From Schistosoma mansoni (Eukaryota; Platyhelminthes; Trematoda; Strigeidida; Schistosomatidae), in NCBI RefSeq assembly GCF_000237925.1, contig NW_017386012.1, positions 1 through 64,000 of the forward strand: a DNA stretch of 64,000 nt, given 5' to 3'. The translations under genes and the position numbers were made by a program. The notes under the pieces are model-generated. The model saw only the letters and a program-made list of their open reading frames with translations. It was not told the origin of the DNA and searched no databases. Below, one piece after another: positions 42,801-53,212 of this stretch; position 1 is the stretch's first letter, and each line of letters starts with the position of its first letter.

Positions 42801-43520
42801 ATGTCAGCAGAAGACTGTGAGAATGAATTGCTTGCATTGGAATCTATTTATGAAGATAAGTATCAACTTGTACAAACTACACCTAGACGAAAAATAAAAG
42901 TAAATCTAAATGGTCAAGCCGATGATTCACTATCAACTAAAGTTCGATGTCAGCTTCTTTTTGAACTTCCAAGCAGCTATCCAAATAAAGCACCTAAATA
43001 TCAAATACTTAAACCTGAAAATCTTTCAGATGAAGATATCTCTGATATAAAAATTATAATCAATGAAGTCATTGAACGATCCCTAGGATTCGTAATGTTA
43101 TTTGATATATTAACAGAAGTTCAACAAAAATTAGATAGTATCTGTGCCAAAATCTTAATTCGTCAACGTAATGAAGCTAAAGAAAAACGAAAAGCTATGC
43201 AACTAGAAGAAGAAGCAAAATTCCGTGGTGATAGAGTTACAGTGGAATCTTTTCTAGAATGGAATACTAAATTCCTTGCAGAAATGGAATCATTAAAAGA
43301 GAAGTTAATACCTGAAGATCCTAGTGCTGTTAAACGACCAACTGGACGTGAGCTATTTTTGAAAGATAATCATTATGACGATTCCGATTTGACCTTTTTG
43401 GAAACTAATGGTGGTGAAGTGGTAGAAATTGATGAACATTTATTTGTTGATATTGGCGATATAGACCTGGATGATGATGATGACGATAATAATCAAGTAG
43501 TTGTGACAGAAACAGCCTGA
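42801..43520 (+). CDS. RWDD1: RWD domain-containing protein 1 (DFRP2-type)
   Basis: 239 codons in a single exon. The N-terminal RWD domain (about residues 1-115) begins MSAEDCENELLALESIYEDK and holds the family's proline motif SSYPNKAP. It continues with GFVMLFDILTEVQQKLD. A charged helix (RNEAKEKRKAMQLEEEAK) follows. The C-terminal half carries TVESFLEWNTKF, TGRELFLKDNHYDDSDL and the acidic tail DIDLDDDDDD. This is the order and approximate length of animal RWDD1, which binds and stabilises the translation-associated GTPase DRG2. An in-frame ATG at 42723 lies in the hammerhead repeat, so the ATG at 42801 is chosen. TTTATTTTCAAG just before it could be a cis- or trans-splice acceptor. Confidence 0.92.
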   Translation: MSAEDCENELLALESIYEDKYQLVQTTPRRKIKVNLNGQADDSLSTKVRCQLLFELPSSYPNKAPKYQILKPENLSDEDISDIKIIINEVIERSLGFVMLFDILTEVQQKLDSICAKILIRQRNEAKEKRKAMQLEEEAKFRGDRVTVESFLEWNTKFLAEMESLKEKLIPEDPSAVKRPTGRELFLKDNHYDDSDLTFLETNGGEVVEIDEHLFVDIGDIDLDDDDDDNNQVVVTETA

Positions 43521-43599
43521 ACATAGTACATACTTTGTAAAAATTAATTTACTTCAAAAGTATCATTACTTTTATTTTAACAGTTCTGTTCCAGTGTGT

Positions 43600-44400
43600 A
43601 AGGACAACGGTATACAAAGTTGGAAATAGACTTCTATGAGTAAATTCTTAAAGTGTAGCTTCCTGATTTCACAAACTATATTGTCATGCAAATTCAGTGA
43701 CTATAAATGGTTAAGATAACTTGCAAAGCTTTAGCTTTGAAACATGGCCATTAAGAGTAGAAGATACTCGTAGGTTACTAGTATTTGACCACAGATGCCT
43801 TAGAAATATTGCTCGCATCTGCTGGGATCACCGGGTAAGTAATAGTAAGGTCAGACACAGGGTATTAGGAAATGATGGTAAATCAGTTGATGAGGTCATG
43901 AATCTCCACCGACTGAGATGGTTGGGCCACGTGTTACGTATGCCTGAACACCGATTACCACGACGCGCTATGCTGACTAGTGTAGGGGATGGTTGGAAGG
44001 GAGTTAGGGGCGGCCAAACCAAAACGTCGCATCAGTGCTTTGAGTCACTAGTTTCTAGTCTGAGCCATGTTGGCAGATGCAGACTACCTGGTTGGGGTCC
44101 GCGTGACTATCGTAACCAATCGTTGGAGACTCTGTGTGACATGTCTCAGAATCGATCACAATGGTGTAGGTGTATACACTCTTTATCTTCCCTTAAACCT
44201 TGAGATTAAAATTGCTTCATAACTTTCTTCCTTCCTATACTTTATCCTTATATACAACCTTTCTTTATATACTACCACCACTAAATTAACTACTTCTATG
44301 AATCCGGTGTTCATCTTGTTGTGCTAACGAGGTATGGCAACTTTGACTGATGCATATGTGTGCCTGGTCCTACGTTGTAGCTGACTGACTTTAGCTTCGT
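43600..44400 (+). mobile_element. RTE-like retrotransposon 3' fragment
   Basis: After about 100 bp of unclear sequence the plus strand reads ETWPLRVEDTRRLLVFDHR (43734 on), LRNIARICWDHRVSNSKV, LHRLRWLGHVLRMPEHRL and then PRRAML. These match the 14.9 kb RTE fragment. The end (44040-44390) matches the reverse complement of the 24.7-25.0 kb copy. The reverse transcriptase is missing. Confidence 0.85.
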
Positions 44401-45204
44401 GTTCTAAAGCCTAGGATAATTATTTAAACAAAAGTAGACAACTTGGAAACCAAAAGCGAATTCGTCCTCATAGTTTAAAATTTTTTGAAACAAATATGTC
44501 TACTGCACAAATTCTCGTTACTAAGGCGAAATTCAATTATACAAGCCTTATTGAATAAATGTTAAGTACATAGATCACTGGTGTACAACACCTAGTATTC
44601 TCAGAACTGTAGTACATAGGTTCAACATCAACTGATTAGCTTAGGTATCTGGGTAATATTTTCAGTTTTCCTACATCTGTGTGCTTATTCCTAAGGATCT
44701 TTTTTGGATTTCGAGAAGACAGTACTCCTCGAACCTTTGAATGTCCTCTAACTAATATCAGTTCGTGTTGAAGAACTAATGCTATTATGATGTTCACAGG
44801 GATAATTCCTAATTAAAATGTAGTTATAAGCTTGTACTGTCAATAAAGACGCCCTAACCATGCGGATATTGTTGTGATACGGCCTTGCATATATCCGATC
44901 TTGCCCGCTATCACCACTTGCATTTAAAATTAGTAATAAAGTCATTCCTTCGCCATGTTCACTGAAACATTTAAAGTTGCTCTAGTTTTAATTATATTGA
45001 ATACTGTCTAAACTGTTAGTGAAATTATACGATAGGCGTTTCAATCTTAAGAATACTAATTATCAAACGTGTTGTTATTCAAGTCAGGCAATTAGTTTAA
45101 ACGGCTAGAACGTTTTCGCTACAGTGTGATAGTTATTTTGAACTGAACATCTATAATCTAACAACTTTTCGTTAGCAACACACTGATCAATTTTGAAGTT
45201 TTTT
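44401..45204. other. No recognised gene; includes RIOK1 3' UTR
   Basis: AT-rich. The part next to 45205 must contain the 3' UTR of the minus-strand RIOK1 gene. No clear poly(A) signal was identified. Confidence 0.4.
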
Positions 45205-45840
45205 TTACTTTTTTATTTTACGTCTTTTAACATATTTAGGAATTTTATGTTTTCGCTTTTCAGCTTGTTCTTGCTTGATTGCTTTTTTTCTATTCCTACG
45301 ACTTTCTGGAGATTCATTTCGCGGTCGTGCATTATTCTTTGTTTGAGTTACATCTTTTCTAATAGACTGAGAAGAACTTTCTGAAGCTTTGTCTGTAATT
45401 GATTCATTATCCGATTCACATTCATTGTTTTCTTTCATTATTTGAGGTTGTATTATAGTGCCTGTTAAGTCTGGTTTCAGTCCAGTTATAGCTGCGTAGT
45501 AAATATCAGAATGTGACAATTGTCCACGTTGTATTTTAAGAAAATCTCTCACAAATGGATATGATACTGATAAATTTCGAGGAATATGTACGTATCGGAA
45601 GGCTTCATCTTCTTTTTCAATGGTTTCATTTAATCCACGAATTGAAGCTTCTCGAAGTAAAGACATTAAACACTCTTTAGATGATGCATCATCAGGTGCA
45701 GGCAATGTAGGATTCACTACCCATTCAAAAAGTTCTCGTAATGTTAAGGTTGAAACACCTTGTTTGCGGAAAAATATATTTATATTGTGACAATCAGTTC
45801 TTAAATATTCAAGAGCTTGAGGCGATTCATGTTCCACAGC
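45205..45840 (-). CDS. RIOK1: RIOK1, exon 3 (C-terminal lobe and basic tail)
   Basis: Last of three exons (with 52725-53212 and 55129-55417). Their summed length, 1413 bp, is an exact multiple of three and gives 470 codons plus stop. The acceptor is TTTTTATAG before 45840. It starts AVEHESPQALEYLRTDC, the block that follows the metal-binding IDVSQ of RIO1 kinases. It continues with LRELFEWVVNPTLP, then IPRNLSVSYPFVRDF and a disordered Ser/Glu-rich stretch. It ends in a basic tail, KRKHKIPKYVKRRKIKK, typical of RIOK1. RIO1 kinases act in late maturation of the 40S ribosomal subunit in the cytoplasm. Confidence 0.95.
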   Translation of the reverse strand, partial: AVEHESPQALEYLRTDCHNINIFFRKQGVSTLTLRELFEWVVNPTLPAPDDASSKECLMSLLREASIRGLNETIEKEDEAFRYVHIPRNLSVSYPFVRDFLKIQRGQLSHSDIYYAAITGLKPDLTGTIIQPQIMKENNECESDNESITDKASESSSQSIRKDVTQTKNNARPRNESPESRRNRKKAIKQEQAEKRKHKIPKYVKRRKIKK

Positions 45841-46055
45841 CTATAAAAAGTAAATGAACTTTACTAGTGAAAGATATAAACAACTTTTACTCCAAAGATA
45901 TTTGCATATTTCTACTGAAAACTAACGTTATCTACCTTGGAAGGCGAACGACTGTAGATCAGCGGACATCAAGTAGCATTAAATAAACTTAGTTGTAGTG
46001 GGGAATATATATTAATTCGCTGTCTCTCTCTAGAATTTGTCATAAATATTATTTT
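45841..46055. other. Start of RIOK1 intron 2, no recognised feature
   Basis: Intronic AT-rich sequence up to the gypsy LTR. RIOK1 intron 2 as a whole is 45841-52724 and contains all elements listed between those positions. Confidence 0.6.
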
Positions 46056-46380
46056 TGTAGCTGCAAATTAATCCCCGAAATCAATAGCTCTGTAAGTGTT
46101 CAACATTGGATGCTGACCACATTAGTTTTCATGGACTCACTTACCTGAAGGCGCTCGTTCGTTTATCCGAACCATATCACCTTTCAGAACGGCCTGCGAA
46201 ACATCTCCTACGATCATCAGCCAGATTAGATCAGTCACCTCTCGATATATTAATAATCCATCAAATATATCTTCCAACCTCCTCGCTTCTGATTTTTGAT
46301 TTTACTGGGTAGGCGCGATTCGATTACAGAAGGTGTTACTGATAAAGTGTTGTCAAACTACAATACTGGTGGTATCTTCA
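46056..46380 (+). mobile_element. Gypsy copy 2: 5' LTR (divergent)
   Basis: 325 bp starting TGTAGCTGCAAAT and ending GGTGGTATCTTCA. It aligns along its length with the LTR of copy 1 (reverse complement of 32909-33234) but differs at many positions. It belongs to an older or different subfamily. It lies antisense in RIOK1 intron 2. No matching 3' LTR was found before or after the gap. Confidence 0.85.
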
Positions 46381-46381
46381 G

Positions 46382-46399
46382 TGGTGAGACCGACGTGAT
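46382..46399 (+). promoter_or_regulatory. Gypsy copy 2 primer binding site (tRNA-Trp-like)
   Basis: TGGTGAGACCGACGTGAT begins one base after the LTR. It is closer to the complement of the remembered tRNA-Trp 3' end than the site in copy 1. Confidence 0.75.
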
Positions 46400-46547
46400 C
46401 TGGTACACCAAACAATAAACTGTGAGTCCGTTCCTTTTTGGAACTTCATAAATCATTGCTCTGTTTTATTTTTTTATATGTTGTGATATATTTTTCGTAT
46501 TTTGGGGTAATTTTTTTCCTCGTTCATTCCTATACATTAAACTCGCC

Positions 46548-47380
46548 ATGACAGATCAGACTCCCAGGCTCCTTAAGATTAAGACTCCCACACCACCCTC
46601 TTTTCAACTAATGCCATTTTGGCCGGACAACATCGAAGCCTGGTTCTGCTATGCAGAAGCCGACTTCCACGAGCACGGCATTACTGATTCAGGCGCACAG
46701 TTCCTCGCGGTTGTAAAGACACTACCGCGCGAGTTCAACAGGTACGTAACACCTAGTATGTTTACTAGTGATGTTTCGGGACCTTACGTAACTCTGAAAT
46801 GGTTGATTCTTAAACGCGGAGATCTAACCAATCGGAAAAGGTTAGATCAACTCCTTGATAGTATCGACCTGCAACATGGCTCCGCCACAGATATGTTGCT
46901 AAGGATGAGAGAAGTTATTGGCCAAGGAACTTTCGATGAAGGCCTATTCAAACAACTGTTCTCATCTAAACTTCCGCAACAGGTGCAAGCAGTTCTCGTC
47001 TCGTTTTAAAACAACGGCATAGACGAGCTGGCTGCATCTGCCGACCGCATACTTGAAATCACGAAGGCCTCTAACGCCGAGGTATTCTCAGTCCAAGAAA
47101 AACCTCAAGAGAGACAGAATGACATTTCGGATCTGTGTCATACACTGACACGTTTCCTTCGATTTCATAATGACCGTGAACGGTCACACACTCCTCGAAG
47201 AACCACTTCACGTAGGCGATCTGTCTCTACACCACGAGAGACGGATAACACCGACTGGTGCTGGTATCATAACCAGTATGGAAACTCCTCCAGAAATTGC
47301 AGAAAACCCTACAATTATCCGGACTCAAAATCCACCGACATGAAAAACAATTCGGGAAACTTCCCAGCCAGCACGCGTTA
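46548..47380 (+). pseudogene. Gypsy copy 2 gag with one nonsense codon
   Basis: Starts MTDQTPRLLKIKTPTPP and follows copy 1 gag throughout with many amino acid differences. A TAA at 47007-47009 interrupts it. The same frame then continues (NNGIDELAASADRILEI) through the basic region to a knuckle WCWYHNQYGNSSRNCRKPY, in which the last Cys is lost. The plus-strand element ends at about 47376-47385, where the sequence turns into minus-strand integrase. Confidence 0.9.
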
Positions 47381-49130
47381 ACAGCAACTTACGCAGAAGC
47401 GTGCCCATTTTCTCACGTCTTTATTCATACCAGGCCAGCAAAACCGTTCTGCTATAAGCTTGATGGATGCACGCACACCTGGATGAGAAAGTTTGTGCAA
47501 CGTATTGAAGGCGTTGCGTCGATAATGTTTCGGCACGATTGGGCGATCCCTACCTGTAGATGTGTCGCATAGTAAGGTTTCCTTACCTGTTCCCATCTGT
47601 TTACTGCGCAGTTTAAGGGTTGTTGAGAATAACTCGTGCTGAAGATCAGTGTCTTCTTTTTGAAGCTGGGCGAGTTTCAGAAGGTCAATTCCTTGGAAAC
47701 TGTTCAAAGAAGTTATACGAAACAAGGCGTCTGCAACTACATTGTTTGCTCCAGAAATGTATGGTATATCTGAAGTAAACTGCGAAATTTAGTCCAGTTG
47801 TCGAGACTCTCGAAGTGAGTACTTGTCTGGGGATGAGCTTAAAGCGAAAGTAAGAGGTTTACGATCGGTAAAAAGGGTGAATTCTCTGCCTTCGATAGAG
47901 TGTTGAAAATGCCGTACAGCTAGGAGTTCCCTACCGAACGTGCTGTACCTTGGTTCAGTGTCTAGTAACCGTCTCGAGAAGAATCCTAAAGGTTGCCAAG
48001 AGTGGTTAACCCATTGTTGTAAGACTCCTCCGATTGCTGAGTCGGATGCGTCTACGGCGGTACTAATGGGCGCTTGAGTGTCTTGATGCGCAAGCAGGGT
48101 TGCCTTAGCGATATGTTCCTTAACTGTGGAGAATGCTTTTTGAGCGGCGTCGTCTAGACTAATTGATTCTGCATTTCCACGAAGTTGGTCGGTTAACGGT
48201 TTCATAAGAGATGCGCATTTAGGTATGAAACGTCTGTAGAAACTTACAAGGCCGTTGAAAGTTCGCAACTGCTTAATCGTGGTCGGTTCTGGGTAATCCA
48301 GAATGGCCGCCACTTTGCTTCTAAGGGGTCGGATGCCTTGGGCATCAATGGTGTGTTCTAAGAAGTCTAAAGAGTCTATTCCGATTCGGCATTTCTGAAT
48401 GTCTACAGTAATGCCATGCCTTTGGAGTCGATCGAAAACAATGTCCAGATGCTTGAGATGCGATTCTCTGTCCGGACTTGCTATTAGACAGTCATCAACA
48501 TACGCATGTACGAAGTTGAGACCTCGGAATACGTCGTCTATAAACCTTTGGAAGGTTTGGGCCGCATTTCTTAAACCAAAAGGCATTCACAAGAATTCGT
48601 AATGGCCGAAAGGAGTGATGATGGCAGTTTTTGGAATGTCGTCGGTTGCCATCGGTATTTGGTTGTAAGCCTTAACTAAGTCGATTTTCGAAAAGACAGT
48701 TGTACCTTTCAAGGTAGCTGTCAAATCGTGAATGTGAGGCAACGGGTAACGATCGGGAATGGTTTTAGCATTCAGACGCCGATAATCACCAGTTGGACGC
48801 TAATCATTGCTGTCCTTTTTAGGGACCATGTGCAATGGAGATGACCATGGACTATTTGATGGTCGAATTATCCTTAAGTCTATCATATTGTCGAATTCGT
48901 TTTTAGCCAATCTAAGCCTTTCGGGAGCCAGTCGGCGGGCTTTCGAGAATACAGGTGGTCCTGTAGTCGAGATGTGATGTGTAACATTGCTGGTTACACG
49001 AGGCAATTTCGATTGCGGTTGGTATATCCCTGAGTATTTGTCCAGTACTGATTGGTACAAGGGGTCTATGGTGTGCTTAATTGTGACTGGAGATAATCTG
49101 CAACCAGAAAAAGGTGTTACGCAAACAGGA
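47376..49130 (-). pseudogene. Gypsy copy 2 pol fragment, inverted relative to its gag
   Basis: On the minus strand, from 49130 down: protease C-terminal half; reverse transcriptase with the YVDD active site near 48505; RNase H; and the start of the integrase zinc finger (HKLSHPGVRASIKLIAERF). It is cut off at CVSC. Stop codons at 48800-48802 (TAG) and 48587-48589 (TGA) are the same as in copy 1. About 47982-49075 is nearly identical to 30402-31495 of copy 1, while the parts on both sides are clearly more diverged. A nine-base deletion (AMYC-VRHF region) near 47920 is specific to this copy. Confidence 0.92.
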
Positions 49131-49211
49131 TAGTAGACGGAAACACTAAGTTATCTGTTTGCGTAACTCCTTGTTCTGGTTGCAGGTTATCCTCAGTCAC
49201 GGTTAAACACA
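49131..49211 (+). pseudogene. Gypsy protease fragment in plus orientation next to the gap
   Basis: Identical to the reverse complement of about 31492-31569 of copy 1. It is an inverted partial copy of the sequence just to its left (49063-49128), so the sequence turns back on itself at 49130 and then enters the N run. Confidence 0.9.
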
Positions 49212-49411
49212 NNNNNNNNNNNNNNNNNNNNNNNNNNNNNNNNNNNNNNNNNNNNNNNNNNNNNNNNNNNNNNNNNNNNNNNNNNNNNNNNNNNNNNNNN
49301 NNNNNNNNNNNNNNNNNNNNNNNNNNNNNNNNNNNNNNNNNNNNNNNNNNNNNNNNNNNNNNNNNNNNNNNNNNNNNNNNNNNNNNNNNNNNNNNNNNNN
49401 NNNNNNNNNNN
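49212..49411. other. Assembly gap (200 N)
   Basis: Exactly 200 N characters, a typical placeholder length, so the real size is unknown. Confidence 0.99.
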
Positions 49412-49604
49412 GATTGATAATTCACAATCATATATGGTAATAAATAATCTGTTGAGAGGTGGTTTTAAACAGAACAAGAACATCAAGGTGGCAGCATATG
49501 AATATGCATCAATCTTAAGTATTTTTAATCGCATTATGATTTTGGTCCTGTTTCGGATATTTCTTTAAACTTCATGCATTAAAGTATATTAAACCTTTAA
49601 ATTC

Positions 49605-49700
49605 AATGGGTATTGTTTGTTTGAATCTTCCCATTGATTTATTAGGACTGCAACTAGTCAGTCTCTAATTGGCATGTGTGCATACTGTGCGTGTTTCAAA
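49605..49700 (+). repeat. Family A tail module, isolated
   Basis: TATTGTTTGTTTGAATCTTC and GTCTCTAATTGGCATGTGTG match the tail module of copies A1, A3 and A4, without the ribozyme. 49412-49604 shows nothing recognised. Confidence 0.8.
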
Positions 49701-49739
49701 GGCATCTATGATCAAATACTAATGAATTGCAAGTAACGG

Positions 49740-50272
49740 CTATTTTTAAAGACTGATTTTCGCACCCACAGAGCAAAACATAGTGAATTGCTGTGCAGTA
49801 TACTTGCACTCCAGTTGGTAGACAGACACTCGCCAACCCGACAAGTGACGTAAGTTGGAAAAGTCAACCGAGCTATTTGAGTCCGTGCAGAAACTTCGTC
49901 AGACATCAAGCAATTAGGTCTGTTGACTACTTCACTCTATTTTTAGTTCAAGGGATTAACACAGACCAGTCCTGAAGCAACATTTAACATTTATGTACAA
50001 ATTTTTCCATTTATTCTTTAGTCAGATTTTGCATTCAGACGGAGGGAAATGCATTCCAACCATTCTTGCATTATTTCTCAAGGGGATTAAAAAGCTTTGC
50101 ATCTTATCAGCGTCTTTATCAACCAAAACTTTGTTATCGGTGTATCATAAGTCAACAAGTGAATCTCTTAGTAAGAAATCAATTCCTGAAAAATCAGAGG
50201 ATGAGGGCGTCAACGCTAAGAGAATTTTGATGACAAAGTTACATAAAAATGGAGAGAGCGGACAATCCCGAC

Positions 50273-50275
<3 letters not shown>
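49740..50275 (-). mobile_element. RTE-like retrotransposon fragment
   Basis: The reverse complement parallels 25100-25640. A CPLSPFLCNFVIKILLAL block (the copy at 25.6 kb has QGCPLSPFLFNF) is followed by SSSDFSGIDFLLRD and the C-terminal module near 49780-49960. It is broken by frameshifts and ends at the microsatellite. Confidence 0.78.

Positions 50276-50316
<41 letters not shown>
50274..50316. repeat. (AT)n microsatellite
   Basis: About 43 bases of alternating A and T, between two RTE-like fragments in opposite directions. Confidence 0.95.
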
Positions 50317-50318
<2 letters not shown>

Positions 50319-50554
50319 GACCAAAATAGGATAACCGCAAGTTACTTGTGCGTTGGCAGGTGGATGATCAACGATGAAAATTAGAAAGATAATCAAAATA
50401 ATATTCTTCAGCCTGTTGTACTAATTTCATCTAATTTGAAGTGTTTTTACTTGGACTTTCATCCCCACCGTTAAAATTACTAAAAATCTTTTTCGTTCAC
50501 TTATTCATGTTGCGTTGTGAAGTGTGACAACTTGGAACAGATGCGCATTTGTAC

Positions 50555-51080
50555 CAGGTCCATAAGTTAGGCTAAGGTATTAATTAAACATGGTAGATCG
50601 ATTGATAAGATGATGAGTCTTCATCAGCTGATGTGGTTGAGACACATTACGTATACGTAACTACCATCCATCTCGACGGGCGATGTTGCCTGGTGTAGTG
50701 GTAAGTTGGGGGAAAGCTAAACCAAAACATGGTATTAGTCCATAAATTCACTGATAATTGGGCTGATCCACACCAACAGGTATAAACTACCTGGTTGAGA
50801 TCTGTGTGACTATCGAAATCAGTGGTTGGACTGTGGGTGACATGGCTCGAAATCGTTCGCAATAGCGTAGGTCCATTCACTACTTGTTTTCCTTTAGAAA
50901 CTGAGTCCCGAAACCTGTCTGTACCTTTATTTCCCTTTTCTATACTTAATCTTTAGTGTTATTACTACTGATCCTGTTACCCTGGGATTAGTCATGAAAT
51001 ACTTTTATCTCCTTGTGCGCATGTAGTATTGGAAAGTGACCCGATGTACATGTCAGGTTTTACGTTGCATATGATTGACT
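50555..51080 (+). mobile_element. RTE-like retrotransposon 3' fragment
   Basis: The plus strand parallels 43880-44390: a block starting GATTGATAAGATGATGAGTC, the CATCTCGACGGGCGATGTTG equivalent of LPRRAML, and the terminal CTGGTTGAGATCTGTGTGAC region. Heavily decayed. Confidence 0.75.
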
Positions 51081-51221
51081 GCGATCCTTAAGCTGCTAGT
51101 GAATATACAAAGACGGAACTGATACTGCAAGAATGTGGACAGGAGTAATTAGTTTTCTAGCTTCTTGAGGGAGTATTTCAGTCTGAATATGTAGCTAATT
51201 GAAACAAGTGGACGACACTGT

Positions 51222-51739
51222 TGTTATACCCCGATAAGGATAATGAATGGTAACTTTTGAGAACTATTTATGGACCAATATGATACATATATCTTTATTG
51301 TATAATTGTTAACCAACTAAACTATTCATATTCATTTCCCTCTTATTATAGGCTTTGTTTTGAACTGTGAACTATTGTTATACGATTTACCATTCCTGAA
51401 TTATGGCCTGTCTATTATCTACTATCTCCCCTATTCATAGACACATTTGGCTGAATCTTGTACAAATGTTGTTTTTTATTTTATGGTACGATGTAGTCAG
51501 TTTGATTGGTATATAAACTCAGTATTTTTGAAACATAATGATTCATACTCACAGAGGCTGTTATTGGTGTTTTGGACTTAACTGGCTGGGCTAGGCAGAA
51601 GCAGGACCGATAAGTACTCTAGACTGCTGATACGGTTTCCGTGTATTACTAGTCCGATCGACAAATCGCTGCTTTCTGATTGGCGGTCTTATCACGTGCA
51701 TACGTGAATAGGGCATCCACTCGGCCACAAGTTATAACA
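51222..51739 (+). mobile_element. Solo LTR (family L, copy 3)
   Basis: 518 bp, TGTTATACC...TATAACA. Perfect 5-bp duplications ACTGT flank it (51217-51221 and 51740-51744). It contains TATATAAACTCAGTAT near 51512 and matches the LTRs at 8766 and 18088 throughout. It lies in RIOK1 intron 2, antisense to the gene. Confidence 0.93.
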
Positions 51740-52214
51740 ACTGTACATTGGTGTAATGAATTAGCAAAATTAGAATGTGATTATGTGAAAATATTTAGAC
51801 ATGCTTTTCATTCTTTGAGCTCTGGACATATATGTATCGGCAAGTTTCCTTATTTAATGTTGAATATATTACCTATTTAACTCGTTAAGAAAGACGCCAG
51901 TCTTGGTAGATTAGAAAGTGACGAAATCCGGTCATAGAGCTAGGACGAGATTGCTAAAATACTAGCTCAGTGGAGATATTTGTTGTCTGCTTTGTTTCCT
52001 CATATAGTTAAAAAGCATAGTTGTTGAGGCCGCAAATACTCAACACTTCTGACGAAATCACAGAGTGAAGTCTCTAGAGATTGATTTGAAGGGTTAGTAA
52101 CTTCTTAAGTGTTGCTTCCAAAATAATTTGTGCCCATGTTTTGCTTACTAGTACATAACTCGAAAAATGAACGGATTGATTAGTTTACTTGCTTTGGAAT
52201 TATTATTTTTAATA
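51740..52214. other. Intron sequence with no recognised feature
   Basis: Includes a 66-codon open frame at 51680-51880 that overlaps the solo LTR and has no recognisable similarity. Confidence 0.4.
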
Positions 52215-52595
52215 ATACTGATAACTACGTGGCGAAGACAGTCAAGTCAGTCAGTGAAATGGAACGTAAAACCTGGCATATGTGTTACATAGGTTCAATT
52301 CGCCAAACCCCATTAGCACAACGAAATAAAATTGTTAAGATGAATCCCATAGTAGTAGAAGTAGTAATAATACTAGTGGTAACAGAAAAGATTGGGCATC
52401 GAAGATACAATTCGAGAAAATGTAGATTAACGGGGAAAAATTTGTGATAAATTCAGAAACTTAGGTGGAAACAAAGAGTGCACCTTCGTTACTGAGATGT
52501 ATTCCGAACCATGTCACCCAAAGTCTCTAACCATTGGTTACGGTAATCACGGAACCCAAGTAGGTAGTCTGCACAAATGAAAGATTCGTTTAGTG
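52215..52595 (-). mobile_element. RTE-like retrotransposon 3' end
   Basis: The reverse complement carries the terminal block CTACTTGGGTTCCGTGATTA and CCAATGGTTAGAGACTTTGG, as in the 24.9 and 44.1 kb copies, followed by a degenerate tail. Confidence 0.75.
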
Positions 52596-52724
52596 TTTGG
52601 CAACATTACTTTCCTATTCCGAATAATCCCTAGAATACTGGATAGTTTTAAAAGCTATAGAACTTAACACCTACGAACAATGTAATACAAAATCTTACTA
52701 GTCAGTTTAATAGTGAATACCTAC

Positions 52725-53212
52725 CTGGGAAACATCAATCATCCAGACTTTTCCATCAAGATATAGTAAGTTATATTCGCTTAAATCGGCGTGGACTAAG
52801 CGGCACTTTTGAAACAATGTTCGTATATCATGAATAACTTGAAAATACAAAGAAGCCCAATCGGGGGTATCTTTGCAATCGCTTTCTTGAAAACAAACAT
52901 CCTTCAACTTTGGGGCGGGAATACCATCCTTTCCGACAAACGTCATCAATAGGACAACGCCTTTCAAACGTAGAGGTTTGGGGGCACTTATTAAACCCGA
53001 TTGATTTATTCGGAGTAAATTACGATATTCTTTTTCACTCCATTTACATACAAGCTTCCAAGATGTTGACTTTGAGTAACCATGACGCATTCTAAAATCA
53101 CCCTTTACGTATTTATCGCGAGATTTAAATGGCATTATTGATGTCATATAAACTTTGATAGCGAAATCCACATTATCTTTATTTTTTACATGATATATGT
53201 TCGCTTCTTTCC
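52725..53212 (-). CDS. RIOK1: RIOK1, exon 2 (kinase catalytic domain)
   Basis: Bounded by acceptor GATGTTTTCAG and donor GTAGGT. With the last base of exon 1 it completes STGKEANIYHV, the RIO nucleotide-binding signature. AIKVYMTSI contains the ATP-binding Lys. RLVHADLSEYNLLYL carries the catalytic Asp and Asn. VWMIDVSQ at the exon end is the metal-binding Asp motif. GVVLLMTFVGKDGIPAPKL is the conserved RIO1 hinge region. All catalytic residues are present, so an active kinase/ATPase is expected. The exon ends on a codon boundary, and exon 3 starts on one. Confidence 0.96.

Noticed and set aside
44748-44945. 65-codon minus-strand frame near RIOK1
   Set aside because: No similarity recognised, no splice context, and it lies in AT-rich DNA; treated as chance.
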